Source of the DNA: Lithobates sylvaticus
Taxonomy: Eukaryota > Chordata > Amphibia > Anura > Ranidae
Length of the DNA stretch: 64,000 nt
Assembly (NCBI GenBank): GCA_028564925.1
Contig: CM053029.1
Coordinates: 292,724,832-292,788,831 of the forward strand
Direction of reading: 5' to 3'
The translations under genes were made by a program, and so were the position numbers. A model generated the notes under the pieces. That model was not told the DNA's origin. It worked only from the letters and a program-made list of their open reading frames with translations, and searched no databases. Numbering within the stretch: position 1 is the first letter of the stretch; each line of letters begins with the position of its first letter. Shown piece by piece: positions 10,697-22,141 of the stretch.

Positions 10697-10700
10697 GTCG

Positions 10701-11773
10701 CACTTTGCTCAGAGGTCCACCATAGCTACCAGAGTTCAAGAGACGTGTTTTTACAAGATCTTGCCCTGATGGTATAGGGTACCCACTACTCTGCATTTCT
10801 TCCGCAAGTCCCTAGTCTGTGTTGGCGATATGGCAATGCGGAGGGAATGATGTTACATGTCTTCTGGGACTGTCCCAAACTCGGGCCTTTCTGGCGCGAG
10901 GTGACCTGCACAATCAAGCGTCTGACCAATGTTTCTCTAGAGGGGAACCCAGCGGCTTGCTTGCTTCATCTTTCAGAGCGACCGATCAAGAAATACAAAG
11001 CATCTCTCACTATCCAGTTATTAAACGCGGCCAGGACATGTATCCCTCTCTGCTGGAGATTGGAGAACCCTCCGTCAAAATCCCTGTGGTTTTCGAAAGT
11101 GAACGAGCTGAGAGATATAGAGGATCTCACTGCCACCCAGCACAACTGGAAGGAGATCTTCCAAAGACCTGGAGACCATGGCAACATTTTGTGTACACTG
11201 ATGCCTACTTCCGAGAGGTCGCACAAACTGCCTGACCCCTGGGCAGGAGGTACTAACTGTCTTCTCTCCCTGTTTCTCTGTCCTTGATTTTCTGCCTATC
11301 TCGCACTAGAGATATCGGATTCCCCAACCCTCACCCCCCCCCCAACAGCCCCCTCCCCCATTCTTCCTATGCCTAGCTCAGATATGGGCTGTACTATTAA
11401 GATACTGTGAATATCCTCACTTACATTATCCCTGTTTAGTGTCCCATCTCTGGGCTCAGCTGGCCATCGGGATGCCTTGTCTCCCGATATACTGTATACT
11501 ACTATACTACTGTATACTGTGAGTTTTATTTTGCTGCTTAGTTTTGCACACATGAATACTTGTTTTGGGTCATGTGGAATGCCCTACCGGCTCTATGCAC
11601 CAACCAAATTTAAAAAAAATGTCATGCCATCCATACTGTGTAATGCCGGGACAGTTGATATGTTAAACACATTATGTGACTATTCCTGCTATCTGATGTT
11701 ATTATATATCATTTTTACTTACTTTGGCTGTGAAATGCACTTTCTATGAAAATAAAGGTATTACAAAAAAAAA
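10701..11773 (+). mobile_element. L1 LINE 3' end, right part of split copy
   Basis: After the duplicated target site the L1 ORF2 C-terminus resumes. It includes a CCHC-like region (CWRYGNAEGMMLHVFWDCPK around 10820-10880) and NAARTCIPLCWRLENPP near 11025. The reading is broken into two frames around 10850-11240. A 3' UTR of about 500 bp follows and ends with AATAAAGGTATTAC and a short A-run at 11764-11773. The 5' portion of this L1 is lacking apart from 5065-5122. Confidence 0.75.
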
Positions 11774-11774
11774 C

Positions 11775-12143
11775 TCAATACACAACCATTAATGTCTAAA
11801 CTGCTGGCAACAAAAGTGAGTACACCCCTAAGTAAAAATGTCCAAATTTGGCCCAAAGTGTCAATATTTTGTGTGGCCACCATTATTTTCCAGCACTGCC
11901 TAAACCCTCTTGGGCATGGAGTTCACCAGAGCTTCACAGGTTTCCACTGGAGTCCTCTTTCACTCTTCCTTGACAACATCACGGAGCTGGTGAATGTTAG
12001 ACCTTTTTCACACTGAGGTGTTTTTCAGGTGCTTTTGGGCTAAAAATAGCACCTGTAAAGTGCCTGAAAAATTCCTCCCCTGCAGTCCCAGTGTGAAAGC
12101 CGAGTGCAGGAAAGCAGCCTTAGAGACCTTGCGCTTCTCCACC
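11775..12143 (-). mobile_element. Tc1/mariner fragment (3' end)
   Basis: On the minus strand this encodes the end of a Tc1 transposase and its 3' flank: the motif giving HQLRDVVKEEWKRTPVETCEAL is recognisable around 11900-11990, followed by the terminal region with GGGGTGTACTCACTTTTGTT. It is cut at 11775 by the L1 tail and interrupted by a MITE at about 12002-12119. The coding part beyond 12143 is missing. Confidence 0.75.
12002..12119. mobile_element. 118-bp MITE inserted in Tc1 fragment
   Basis: The Tc1 reading breaks at GTTAGA and resumes with TTAGAGACC, leaving TTAGA on both sides (11997-12001 and 12120-12124). The inserted piece begins CCTTTTTCACACTG and carries the inverted CAGTGTGAAAGCC near its far end, with an inner hairpin (TTTTTCAGG...CCTGAAAAA). 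It resembles a MITE family I recall as common in ranid frogs. A TTA-containing target suggests PIF/Harbinger, but this is not certain. Confidence 0.6.
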
Positions 12144-12266
12144 ACTAAGCTCCATGGACAGGTAATAAAAGTTCAAATCTGCTATTAATACAGCCCGAGT
12201 CATGGTGTCTGGCCTGGTTTAAATTGGTTTAGGTGGTTTTGAAGTTTGCAATCCGTTGATCCTAAT

Positions 12267-12734
12267 TCACTTTTTTTTTAATATTTTATTTAACCAGAAG
12301 AAGGCAGTATCCATGTCAACAAGACAACATACATAGTGAGTCATACACCATATACAATCCAAAGATGGCAAGAGAACAGCTAATAATGGAGATAGAAGGT
12401 TGGCATAAAATACTCTGATACCTTCATGAGAACCCTATATGGTGCAAGTCGGACAACGAAAAATAAAAAAAAACTGCCTAAGCTTATTTATTGTTTTTGA
12501 GAGGAAAGTGGAAGAACAGACAAGAAGGGGGGGGGGTAAAACAGAGACACAGAAGAGAAGGGAGAGACAGTGTTTGGGGGGGGGGGGGGTGAAAGGGGTT
12601 ATTGAATAAATAACCCCTATGCTGTTGCTGTTGTCCCAAAACATTCACCTGGGAGCGTATGGCGGTCAGTAACTTAAACGTCAAAAAGAGCTTTCCCCTC
12701 TTCGGAAAAGAAAAACATGTTCCACAATGTCCAA
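12267..12734 (-). mobile_element. 5'-truncated LINE tail with 12-bp target duplication
   Basis: GTTGATCCTAAT occurs at 12255-12266 and again at 12735-12746, flanking a 468-bp insertion. The insertion starts with a T-run on the plus strand, that is, a poly(A) tail on the minus strand. The body is non-coding with long G runs. It is most likely the 3' UTR of an L1 inserted by target-primed reverse transcription. Confidence 0.65.
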
Positions 12735-12746
12735 GTTGATCCTAAT

Positions 12747-13682
12747 ACATTTTATATTTTATTTGAAACCAGTAATAAAGGGTAGCGGATGAGTTTTTTT
12801 CAGCATTTTGTCTGTTTGTATTTAATTATTGCATGGTAAGATTTTTGCCTACTGCCTGCAATCCCATAAAGACTTCTCATGGATTTTTCTCCACACCACT
12901 TCGTCATAGTTTCCCCTTTAGAATGTCTTGCAGTTCAGGTATAATCATCTCGTTGATTAGCTGTTGGTTCAGCACTTTATTAACAGCTCTGAGCATTGTC
13001 TGTAATATTTAAAATGTTGAGAGACATTAGGCCTGAGCTTTACAGTAATACCGTGGCAACAGGGATCACAACCAACATTAGGGAGACAAAATATTACCTA
13101 ATCATACTGAGATCAAAGATCAAAATGGGTAAAAATAAATCATACAGTCTTCAACAAACAAGCAAATCTGACCTTTTCATATAACTTTTATGTTGAATAT
13201 AAACACCTGAAGTTTGATGGTACATGAGGTAGCTTTATAATGATTCTGAAACCATTTATGTCTGCTGCAATGACAAGCAGCAATTTAAATGAATGAATGA
13301 AGCGCTATGGCTTCTTGTTATGATCTATAAAAAGCAATGAATAAACTGCTATAATGAAATCTGTGCTGGAACACACTGTTACCATACTTAAGGGAATTTC
13401 TAAATGCCTAACAAATTTATTTTGCAGTCTGCCTGGTTATTAACTTGCCCTTAATAAATAACTGTTTTGTTTATGTTTTAGGTACCCATATATTATGTCA
13501 ACCTATATATTCTCATCCTACAGGTATAAAATATCTATGATTATGGGTCTAGCCAAAAATGTTATTAGAAAAAAAAGTACATATTTTATATGCCTGTCTT
13601 TATATAACGTTTTCTCTTTGAACAATTTAACTGTTTTTCATTAGGCTATTGGATATGTTACTACCTACCAGTAATGCTGGTA
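12747..13682. other. No recognised feature
   Basis: This AT-rich stretch has only short open frames with no recognisable domain. It could be unique intergenic DNA or an old repeat. Confidence 0.5.
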
Positions 13683-13808
13683 GTTGATTTACTGAAACTG
13701 GAGTACTCTAAATCTGGTTTAGCTGTGCATGGTAGCCAATCAGCTTCTAACGTCACCTCGTTCAATTAAGCTTTGACAAAAAAACCTGGAAGCTGATTGG
13801 TTTCTATC
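13683..13808. mobile_element. MITE fragment
   Basis: The sequence from TTGATTTACTGAAACTGGAG through AAGCTGATTGGTTTCTAT resembles a short inverted-repeat element I recall as very common in frog genomes. The internal pairing AACCAATCAGCTTC / GAAGCTGATTGGTT-like can be seen. The right half is missing. Confidence 0.45.
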
Positions 13809-14129
13809 AACCCCATGGGCCAGTTTAAGACCATATAGGCAACCCCGCTAGGGTTGCCACCTGTCCGGGATTTCACCCGGACAGTACAGGTCTTGAATCA
13901 TGTGCCCGAGTTTTGTACTGCCTGTAACCCGGGCACATGATTCAGCCCAGAACAGGGACAGACTATTCAGGCAGGGGGACCATCAGCACACCTGTCACTG
14001 TGAGACAGCAGCAGCGTAATTGTAAAGAATACACTGTGCCTATGGTGTGTGTTCGGCATTCAAAGCTCCTTTTTGTCTCCCCCCCCCCCTCTCCAGTCTT
14101 GTGCAGGGTCCCTGTTACCTCTGATTCAA

Positions 14130-14160
<31 letters not shown>

Positions 14161-14908
14161 ACACTCCAATCACCAGTGCAGTGTGTCAGGCTGCCCAGAG
14201 GAAGGGAGGAGGTAAGCTAATTTTTTTCTGGGAGAAGTCTCCTATTGTGGAAAGTTGCAAACTTTCAGGTTTATGTGTTCTTCAGGAGATGCAGTGAAGG
14301 GTTAAGTTGACAGAAGAATAGGAGGAGATAGTGAGTGTGGGGGGGAGTCTGCAGCCTGATCACATTTGATAGATAACTTCTAAACCTAAACAGTCTGTCT
14401 ATGCAAACATCCCCCAATTGTTCAGACTAGATAATGTGAAGTCATTTATAACCATTCACGTAACCCTGTAAATATGTGATGAGTTTACACCTCTTAATGT
14501 ACAAACTCAGAGCTTGAATAACATAGGGTTATATGAATGGTCATACATTACATTCACATCATCTGTACATACAGAGTGCTAGGAGTTGGATTACATAGAT
14601 CTGTACTTACATTTTATAACAGATTGTTGTATGATTTATTGTTGTATGTTTTCAGTGGAGGAGCAGAAAAAAATTTTGTTTTATTAAAAACATTGTTATC
14701 TGACTACTTCTCAGCCCCCAACTCCCCCTAGCTTACATCACCCCCAGACCATTTCATACAGACATCACTCCAAGTTGCTTCCTACACCCCCCCAGCTGAG
14801 GGACATCATTCCATGGTCACTTTCCTTCCCTTATCTTCCCAACATCACTCCCTGGTCACCCCATAGACACTGCAAGAAATCCTTCCCCATTCTGCCACCG
14901 CCATACCC

Positions 14909-15443
14909 TCCACACTCCTCTCCTGTAAATACTGCACCCATCACACCCTCCACACTGCTCTCCTATACATACTGCCCCCAGCATACCCTCCGCACTCCTC
15001 TCCTGTACATACTACCCCCATCATCCCCTTCACACTCCTCTCCTGTACATATTGCCCCATCCTACCCTCCGCACTCCTCTCCTGTACATACAGCCCCATC
15101 ATCCCCTCCGCACTCCTCTCCTGTACATACTGCCCCATCACAACCTCCGCACTCCTCTCCTGTACATACTGCCCCATCATACCCTCCGCACTCCTCTCAT
15201 GTACATACTGCCCCATCATACTCTCCGCACTCCTCTCCTGTACATACTGCCCCCATCATACCTTCCGTACTCCTCTTCTGTACATACTGCCCCCATCATA
15301 CCCTCTGCACTCCTCTCCTGTACATACTGCCCCCATCATACCCTCCGCACTCCTCTCCTATACATACTGTCCCATCATACCCTCCGCGCTCCTCTGCTGT
15401 ACATACTGCCCCCATCATACCCTCTACACTCCTCTCCTGCAGA
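14909..15443. repeat. 39-bp minisatellite, about 13 copies
   Basis: The unit reads approximately CCCTCCGCACTCCTCTCCTG followed by TACATACTGCCCCATCATA. Copies differ by single bases and by one C in the CCCC run, which changes the period between 39 and 40. It gives long but meaningless open frames in several phases. Confidence 0.9.
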
Positions 15444-15639
15444 ACCCTGTGCATTCAGATGTAAAGGGGAACTCTTCGGATTCAGATCTAACAGAGAACT
15501 CTGTTGACTCTGATGTAAAGGGGGACTCTTGTGATTAACTCCATATAATCACAAAAATATATGTACAGTGTATACTACATAAAAAAAATTATCTGTGCAT
15601 TGCTTTGTACAGAGTTAATGAATTTTATGTACTACAAAA

Positions 15640-15706
15640 AAAATAATAATAATAACATGCGCTGCTAATGTGTTCGGGTTGGGCTTGACGAAAAGGTGGC
15701 AACCCT
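15640..15706 (+). repeat. Right end of a nested inverted-repeat element
   Basis: The segment ends AAAAGGTGGCAACCCTA at 15706 and matches 3140-3202. Its terminal bases resemble the TIR of the host element, so it may belong to a related family inserted inside it. Confidence 0.45.
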
Positions 15707-15785
15707 AGGAGGAGAGTAGGCAGTGTGACAGGAGGAGGGTAGGCAGTGTGACAGGAGGGGGCAGGATGACAGGAGGACCTGTGGA
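15707..15785. repeat. Short GGAGG/GGCAGTGTGACA tandem repeat
   Basis: Three imperfect copies of GGAGGAGGGTAGGCAGTGTG-type units run in tandem here. Confidence 0.6.
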
Positions 15786-16466
15786 GTGGACACACTATTC
15801 TATGCAGGACACTGTATTATGCTGGCACTGGGCCTGACTCCCGATCATCACATACAACACAGAGGTTATAGCAAAGAATCCTAAGAATTCCCCCCTTTCC
15901 CCCTCCCTCCTCAGGTCAGTTTTTCTTACCAAGCCAAGTATTGTGGATATAGCTGATTCTGTGGCTGGTCTCCTGGTCTGTTCCCGGTCAGCTGTCTCTG
16001 TGATAAATGACATGCTGATCGGCAGATCATGGAGCTCCCATCCCCGATCCAGCGTGCTCCTCCAATTCTCCACTGACACCCGAACACTGACAGGGCATTG
16101 CTGGCCAGACTCTTTCTTCTATAGCGGTCTCCTCCTCTATAATGCTTTCCAGGGTTCGAGTGCCCTCAGTGTTTGCCTGGTACCTCTTCTCCTCCTCTAG
16201 GATCCTGTGCATTGCCTGAGAAAGTCGGCAGGACACTATATAAGCGGGGTCTGGACTGATTATATTGTCCAAACTGCTGTATTAGCATAAGAACCTCTGC
16301 CTGAAATGTTCCTGCCCCGGCGCCCAGCTGAACACATGGAGCCCTGAGCCACAGTGCGGTATGGATCATTTGTCTGTGTTCCAGGTGGCAGGAGACCCGG
16401 ACACATGATTCAAAATTACTCTAAACCCGTACTGTCCGGGTGAATCCCGGACAGGTGGCAACCCTA

Positions 16467-16800
16467 TCTCCAATCCCTATACTTTACATAAGTCAGCCTT
16501 CTTTAATGCAAATTCTTGTGACTATTCTGAGCAGGAGCTTAACTTGAAGTTAAGTAGTGATTACAGGTTGGCCTCCCTTCATTGCATATCCTAGCATGGG
16601 ATCCTTTAAAGTGAGTATGTGTAAAACAATGAGGTTTGGATCCCATTGTTTGTATAGACAAGCCTAGGCACGACTTGTCTGGTCTACCAGAGATTTCTGT
16701 GAAGATAATATGTTCCGCCCTACATAGATAAAAGCTAAATTAAATATATTCATAATTCCAATATTTTACAGCTATTAATGTAGATTTCACATAAATTCAT
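16467..16800. other. No recognised feature
   Basis: About 330 bases between the TIR element and a hAT fragment show no coding or repeat structure that I recognise. Confidence 0.5.
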
Positions 16801-16804
16801 AAGG

Positions 16805-17365
16805 CAACAAGTCCGTTGGCAACAGCACTTGACTAACATCAAAGAAAAAGGCAGACTTCTCCTTGCTCCTCATCTGGGATCTCCAACCATACTATACCTC
16901 CAGTCCTCTCGAAAACCTGAGAGGAATGAAGGTATAGCAATAGGTGTCCCAAGTACTTGCAGCCAATCTGCTAGCAGTACACCACCATCTGATTTTAGCA
17001 GGCAAATTTCCCTACCCCAGTTGCTAAACCGTAAAAAAAGAAATTCGGTCCCAGCCATCCACATGCTCAGCGTCTGAATGCTAGCTTGGCTAATTTGCTA
17101 GCACTGCAACTACTGCCTTTTCAGCTGGTAGTCTCTGGTCCCTTTTGTGAATTTGTGGAATGTGCTGTACCTCAGCTGCAGGTTCCAAAACGCCATTTCT
17201 TTTCACGGAAGGCCATTCCAGCTCTCTACCGGCATGTGGAAGGCAATGTTTTTGTCTTGTTGGACAGGGCGGTCAGCAGTAAGGTGTATATTACCACAGA
17301 CTCATGGTCTAGCAGGCATGGGCAGGGATGTTACCTTTCCTTCACGGCGCACAGGGGGTAGGTAT
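16805..17365 (+). pseudogene. hAT transposase fragment (ZBED-like)
   Basis: The 17086-17361 frame carries VPKRHFFSRKAIPALYRHV and VYITTDSWSSRHGQGCYLSF, matching the first catalytic block (T-D-A-W-T-S-x-H-G-Q-G) of the transposase at 34509-36572. The upstream 16829-17077 piece is the linker after the BED finger and is frame-shifted. Only about 180 residues of the N-terminal half remain; no termini are visible. Confidence 0.75.
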
Positions 17366-17369
17366 TGGT

Positions 17370-18680
17370 ATTGCTGTCACAGAGGGAACTTATGAAAGGA
17401 AGAGGTACAGGGTTGCTGTGTGGTAGCTCCTTTATGAGGATATGATTTTGACAGGGCTGGAAAAGAGAAGGATGACCATACTCTAGAGTACTAGTGAGCA
17501 TGTTATTGACAGATGTCGGTTTGTGTGCTCCCCTAAGGCAAACATCACCTATAATGACCCACCCAAGATCCAGTTTTTGGCCATATGGGGCATTGTGAGG
17601 GCAATTGATCTGCTTTTTTGCTTTGTGGGCTTGCAAGATATCTAGGAGCAAGATTATCAGAGCTTGATCATCTAGTACTGGTATGAGATGTGCTATGTGA
17701 TTCAGGTGAGTCTGGTGAACTGCTGTATTTGGCATGGCGATCTCAGATCTGTTGTGTGGGATCTGATCGCACTCTATTATGGTTGGTAAGGGTAGACATT
17801 TCTTACCATCCATAGATTCTATTTGTAGGGCATCAGCCCTTCTCCCCACTGTCTCCACTGTACCTGCACAGGTCCTAAGGGAGTAAGGACTACTGGGGCC
17901 CTTAATGTTTAGAATGTCAAAAAACATAGATCTAGCTAGTGACTTATTACTCTGATCATCCAAGATGGCATAGAGCTTGACTGCTTTGTCTCTGCGTCCT
18001 TTTGGGTAAACTCTTACTAGACATATTTTGGAACAGGATCTGCCACCTGTAATTGTTTGCAGACTTCAGTGCACTGTGAAGTGATTGCTATTGCGTCTGT
18101 ACTAGAGTCCTTGGCCTCCCCGCCATGCTCATTGTCACTATGGGCAGGCGGGAAGGTTCTTGGAGCTGGTCCTGGGTGCAGAGCTGTGTTGTGATCTGTG
18201 CTGCCACACACTGTACACTTAACACTGACCTTACAGTCCTTGGCAAAGTGTGTTTATGAAGCAGTACTTATAACAGATGTTGTTTTCTTTGAGGAAGGCC
18301 TTGCGATCCCACATGGTCTTTGCTCTGAAGGTTCTGCATTTCAGAAAGGGATGTGGCATCTTATGCAGATGGCAGAACTTAGCAGGGTCACTGTCTTGAT
18401 CCTCTGGCTGAGATTCTGCAGATCTGTGGGAGGAAATGTTAGTTTTGTGCACTGCTACTGGAGCCCTGTGTTGCTTAGGGCCAAAAGAAGTGACATAAGA
18501 CACTGGAAAAATGAAGCTGGGATCATCTTTTGTTCCTGCTTTTATGTCTACAAAGTCCACAAACTCTCTAAAGGGTGGAAAAGGTACATGGTGTTTTCTT
18601 TTGTAGTTACAGCCATGAGTGATCCATCTTTCGTGCGACTCATAAGGACGTTATTCTTCTCACATGGTGTCAGGTAACAT
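17370..18680 (-). mobile_element. BEL/Pao LTR retrotransposon fragment (fossil)
   Basis: Minus-strand pieces match BEL/Pao polyproteins. A Gag cysteine region (FCHLHKMPHPFLKCRTF) lies near 18350-18400. It is followed by the retropepsin-like region with LPTIIECDQIPHNRSE and KLDLGWVIIGDVCL near 17560-17800. No LTR is recognised and the reverse transcriptase is absent from the fragment. It is broken in several places and looks old. Confidence 0.7.
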
Positions 18681-18689
18681 TACAGGTGG

Positions 18690-19085
18690 CGAGATTATCC
18701 ATACACTAGCCGTGGACGGACCCACCCCCCCTTGTGGCTGGGGATCACGACTGACCCCTTCCCCTACTTTGTTGGGAGCCACAGCTAAAATCTCAGCTTC
18801 CAATTCGATCACTTCATTTTCTCATGCACCTCACTCTCATCCAAGCCCCAATCGTCTCAAAATGAGCAAGGGGCCAATCTGCACCCCACCAACCCTACTT
18901 CAACAGTGAAGAGGATTAAAGGTTATTCATTTATCTTCCTACATGCTGTCTTTTGAGGAAGCCCAGGTCCTGTCTCTGGGCCTGAGTTTTTGTCCAACTA
19001 TTGAAATTGACAAATTCATTGCTATTAAAGATTTTCATCTTTTTGCCCGTAAGATTATCTTACGACTAATGTTTGACAAAACTTA
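18690..19085 (+). mobile_element. Penelope-like element fragment (N-terminal part)
   Basis: The frame around 18945-19070 encodes EEAQVLSLGLSFCPTIEI followed by DFHLFARKI, the conserved N-terminal motif of Neptune/Penelope ORFs. The minus-strand element at 19088-25070 has the same motif (VLDKGLKFVPPKPL). A proline/serine-rich stretch precedes it. Only this part is present, and it abuts the opposite-strand copy. Confidence 0.65.
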
Positions 19086-19519
19086 CATCTCCGCGTCATG
19101 GGGCCGCGAGTGGAAGTAAGGGTCACATGACTGGAAATGCACAGTCACCTACCGGAAGCGGTCACAAACTCCGGTGATGACCCAGGAACACGTGTCCAAA
19201 CAATGTCACTTGACGATGGATGTTCAGTGTCACGTGACTCGGTATTAGACATCGAAAAATCACAAAGATAGCATAAAAGTATACAGAGAAAACCATCAAA
19301 ACTGTAAGCTAAAAAAATATAGAACCATGAAATATCCAATGTCATAAGGGTGAACAAATGAGCAATTCATAATGTCTGCATTAAATAGGTTAAAATCACG
19401 TAGATGTATATGGTAATAATGACAGATGTAGAATGCAGAATGTATAAAAAGGATGGTGAATCAGTGTACATACCTCCAATTGTACCAAAATGTACAAAGG
19501 ATGTAACTGGGATCAATCC

Positions 19520-19996
19520 CTAAATCAGATTGATAAATGAGTTGAGATCCCACTCCACGTTCATGCCGAACGGGAAGTAGGATCTTAGCTCATATATCCA
19601 ATATGCCTTGAGGCGAGAGACTCCGCGAAGGCGGGACTCTTCACTCCAATGTGGGACAAACTTATCAATCACTTGAAAGAGTGTTCCAGTAGGATCCTTG
19701 TTGTGGAACTGCAAATAGTGGCAGGGTACACTATGCTTACTCTTCCCACCCTTTATACCAGCGACATGTTCATTCACTCGTGTCGAAAATGCCCTGATTG
19801 TGCTGCCCACATATTGCTTTTTGCAAGGGCAAGTTAGCAAATAAACAATAAATTGGGTAGCACAGGCGGTAAAATGTCTCATGGGATAGATACGCAAAGT
19901 GACAGTCGACATGAATGTGTCTGTTTTACATCTCCCCCCAATGTTGTGGAGGCAAACGTTGCATTTATGACAGGGGGTAGTAGTTACATTGCTCAA
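19520..19996 (-). pseudogene. Penelope GIY-YIG endonuclease domain
   Basis: The 158-codon frame begins with a cysteine cluster (CHKCNVC), followed by FIVYLLTCPCKKQYVGST, which supplies the GIY-YIG signature, and by an RVNEHVAGI helix. In Penelope-like elements this domain nicks the target DNA. A cysteine cluster before the nuclease is known from vertebrate Neptune-type elements. The frame ends at a stop after FINLI and is downstream of the RT on the same strand. Confidence 0.8.
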
Positions 19997-20064
19997 AAAA
20001 TTAGACCTTTTTGGGGGGATCGATCACATTGGGATCAGTTTGCCTCTGTATGGACCGTTCCCCT

Positions 20065-21775
20065 CTAAAAATCACACAGCCTGTTCCGGAAGAACTGGGC
20101 CCAAGAGTCGGTCATTCCGGAGCACATTCCAATGCCTTTTGAAAATCTCCCTAATCTGCCTCGATTGGGTGGAATATCTAGTAAAGAAAGACCATCCAAA
20201 TCTAAAGTCTGGAGCATTTTTAGGACGTTCCAAAAGGGTGGAACTTCTATTTGTAGAGTTCTGTCAATCTCAGCATCTAAATCAACAGGGTTATAAGTCC
20301 TCGTACAGTTACGACGTAACCGTAGAAACTGACTACGAGGAACTGATTTCAACCATTGTGTCTGGTGGCAACTGTCAGTCGGGATTTATCCATTACGATC
20401 GGTTGGTTTAAAGTAGGTTTTAAACTCAAGATGTTGTTCAACCACCATAATCTCTAGGTCCAAGAAATAAATGGAAGTTAAGCTAGCTTCATAACTCAAA
20501 ATGATCCCTTGATCGTTGATGTTAAGTACAGCCATGAACCTATCCAAAGATTCACGGTCCCTATTCCATAGGAGGAGGATTTAGTCAATATAACTAGCCC
20601 AGAGAACCAACTCGGGTCTCTGGGAGGCATAGACGACATCCTCCTCCCGCTGGGCCATAAAGAGGTTCGCCAAGCTAGGGGCATACTTCGCCCCCATGGC
20701 CACACCCCTCTTCTGCAAATAAAGTTGATCTTGAAACCAAAAATAATTATGCCATGTGGCAAACATAAGAAGCTGCATAATGAAATTGCGCTGTATTAAT
20801 GTAAGACTAGTATCCCTAGATAGATAGTTGTAAACAGCATCAAAGCCCAGACCATGGGGTATGCACGTATAAAGTGTGGCAACATCCGCTGTCGCTAGAA
20901 TCATCCCTTCCCGGAATTCTACAGACTCAAGAAGTTTAATGGTATCTCTGGTGTCTTTGAGATAGGACGGGATCCGACGGACTAATGGTTGAAGATGGGA
21001 ATCAACATATCTTTCCAATTCGGGAAGTGACAGAATCAATCCCGCTGACTATGGGCTGGCCGGGGTGATTAGCAGGGTCCTTGTGGACCTTAGGAAGGTA
21101 ATAGATGGCGGGAATCTGTGGGACAAGGGGAACCAGAAAACCTCTCTATTTTTTATTTAGGATCCCCAGTGAGAAGCCTTCATCGATTAATTCGACCAAG
21201 GCTTTTTTGTTAATGGCCGTGGGGTCCATGGAGATAGGACTATATGTACCAGGTTCGTTCAGGATCCTGGTCATTTCTGTCACATAGTCCTCCTTGTCTA
21301 ATATGACAATCCCCCGCCTTTGTCGGCGGGACGGAAGAAAAGGTTTTTTCTTTAGCACAATTGCTTTTGTCCCACTTTGATACTTGGATCAATGTGAACT
21401 TTTTTCTTTGAAAAGGATAGTTTTTCTAAGTCCTGTAGAACGAGACTTCTAAAAACCTGAATGGATGGTGCTATAGTACCAGGGGGGTTAAATAAGGAGG
21501 GATTAGATAACCCTGAATGTACATATCCACTCTCCACTGGACCAATCTCTGTGGAAGTAGAAGGCACCTCCACAGGGATTGATCTCGGGGGTTGAGACAA
21601 AAAGTGTCTCTGTATGCTCAATTTCCGGGTGAACTTTTGTATGTCTATAAATGTAGTGAATTTGTTGAGGGGTTTGGGGGGAACAAATTTGAGCCCCTTG
21701 TCTAATACCAATTTCTCGGCATCGGTCAAAAGAACAGAACTTAAATTCTTTTTCTTTTTGCTTTGGACCCTCCAC
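20065..21775 (-). pseudogene. Penelope reverse transcriptase region
   Basis: Ordered motifs are visible on the minus strand: VLDKGLKFVPPKPLNKF (near 21690), RRGIVILDKEDYV (near 21300), YYLPKVHKDPANHPGQP (near 21090), ATADVATLYTCIPH (near 20880), RGVAMGAKYAPSLANLFM (near 20680) and WASYID at 20585. After the RT comes a linker with KSVPRSQFLRLRRNC. Motif order and spacing fit Penelope-like RTs, which are related to telomerase. The pieces are in different frames. Confidence 0.8.
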
Positions 21776-22141
21776 CCCCCTCGGGTCCCTCTTTTATTTC
21801 TTGGTTTCCTGGGTATTTCTCCATAGGTCTCAGAAAACTAGGGATGAGCCGAACACCCCCGGGTTCGGCTCGCACCAGAACCCGCAAACGGACCTAAAGT
21901 CTGTGCGAGCATTTAGAACCCTATTAGTTACAATGATGCGAACGTTCGAAATCAAAAGTGCTAATTTTAAAGGCTAATATGCATGTTATTGTCATAAAAA
22001 GTGTTTGGGGACCTAGGTCCTGCCCCAGGGACATGTATCAATGCAAATTTTTTTTTTTTTAAACGGTCGTTTTTTCAGGAGCAGTGATTTTAATAATGCT
22101 TAAATTGAAACAATAAAAGTGTAATATTCCTTTAAATTTCG

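Larger units (their letters stand above)
5136..10700 (-). mobile_element. Head-to-tail tandem Penelope-like (non-autonomous) insertion
   Basis: A unit of about 3.2 kb (5136-8336) is followed by a second, shorter copy (8337-10696) that matches it base for base except for homopolymer lengths. The insertion is flanked by CACTTTGCTCAGA at 5123-5135 and 10701-10713, interrupting an L1. Read on the minus strand, the first copy is 5'-truncated and the second complete. This is the typical form of Penelope-type retroelements, and each unit carries a hammerhead-like motif of the kind known from their terminal repeats. No reverse transcriptase is encoded; open frames are only artefacts of polypurine tracts. 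Assignment to Penelope-like elements is inference. A segmental tandem duplication could mimic part of this but would not explain the duplicated target site. Confidence 0.6.
13849..16466. mobile_element. 2.6-kb DNA element with about 40-bp terminal inverted repeats
   Basis: The left end reads TAGGGTTGCCACCTGTCCGG and the right end is its inverse. The terminal repeat continues about 40 bp and itself contains the palindrome GTCCGGGATTTCACCCGGAC. Both sides go on to share AATCATGTG and nearby blocks. The flanks share only TA, so a two-base TA duplication is possible but an 8-bp one is not seen. The interior holds a C/AC microsatellite (14079-14162), a 39-bp minisatellite and a nested repeat end at 15706. 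Minus-strand open frames at 15795-16369 match nothing I know. The superfamily is unassigned. Confidence 0.65.

Noticed and set aside
10819-11235. 138-codon plus-strand frame considered as a separate gene
   Set aside because: It overlaps the L1 ORF2 C-terminus in another frame; the L1 motifs explain the region.
14979-15430. CRISPR-like array
   Set aside because: The regular 39-bp repeats have no distinct spacers, and the genome is eukaryotic.
14775-15507. Open frames of 150-229 codons rich in histidine, proline and serine
   Set aside because: They follow the 39-bp minisatellite, whose period lets several frames stay open. No domain is present.
15795-16369. Minus-strand frames with EEEKRYQANTEGTRTLESII-like text, considered as a host exon
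   Set aside because: They lie inside a terminal-inverted-repeat element and I see no splice-site pattern or known family match.
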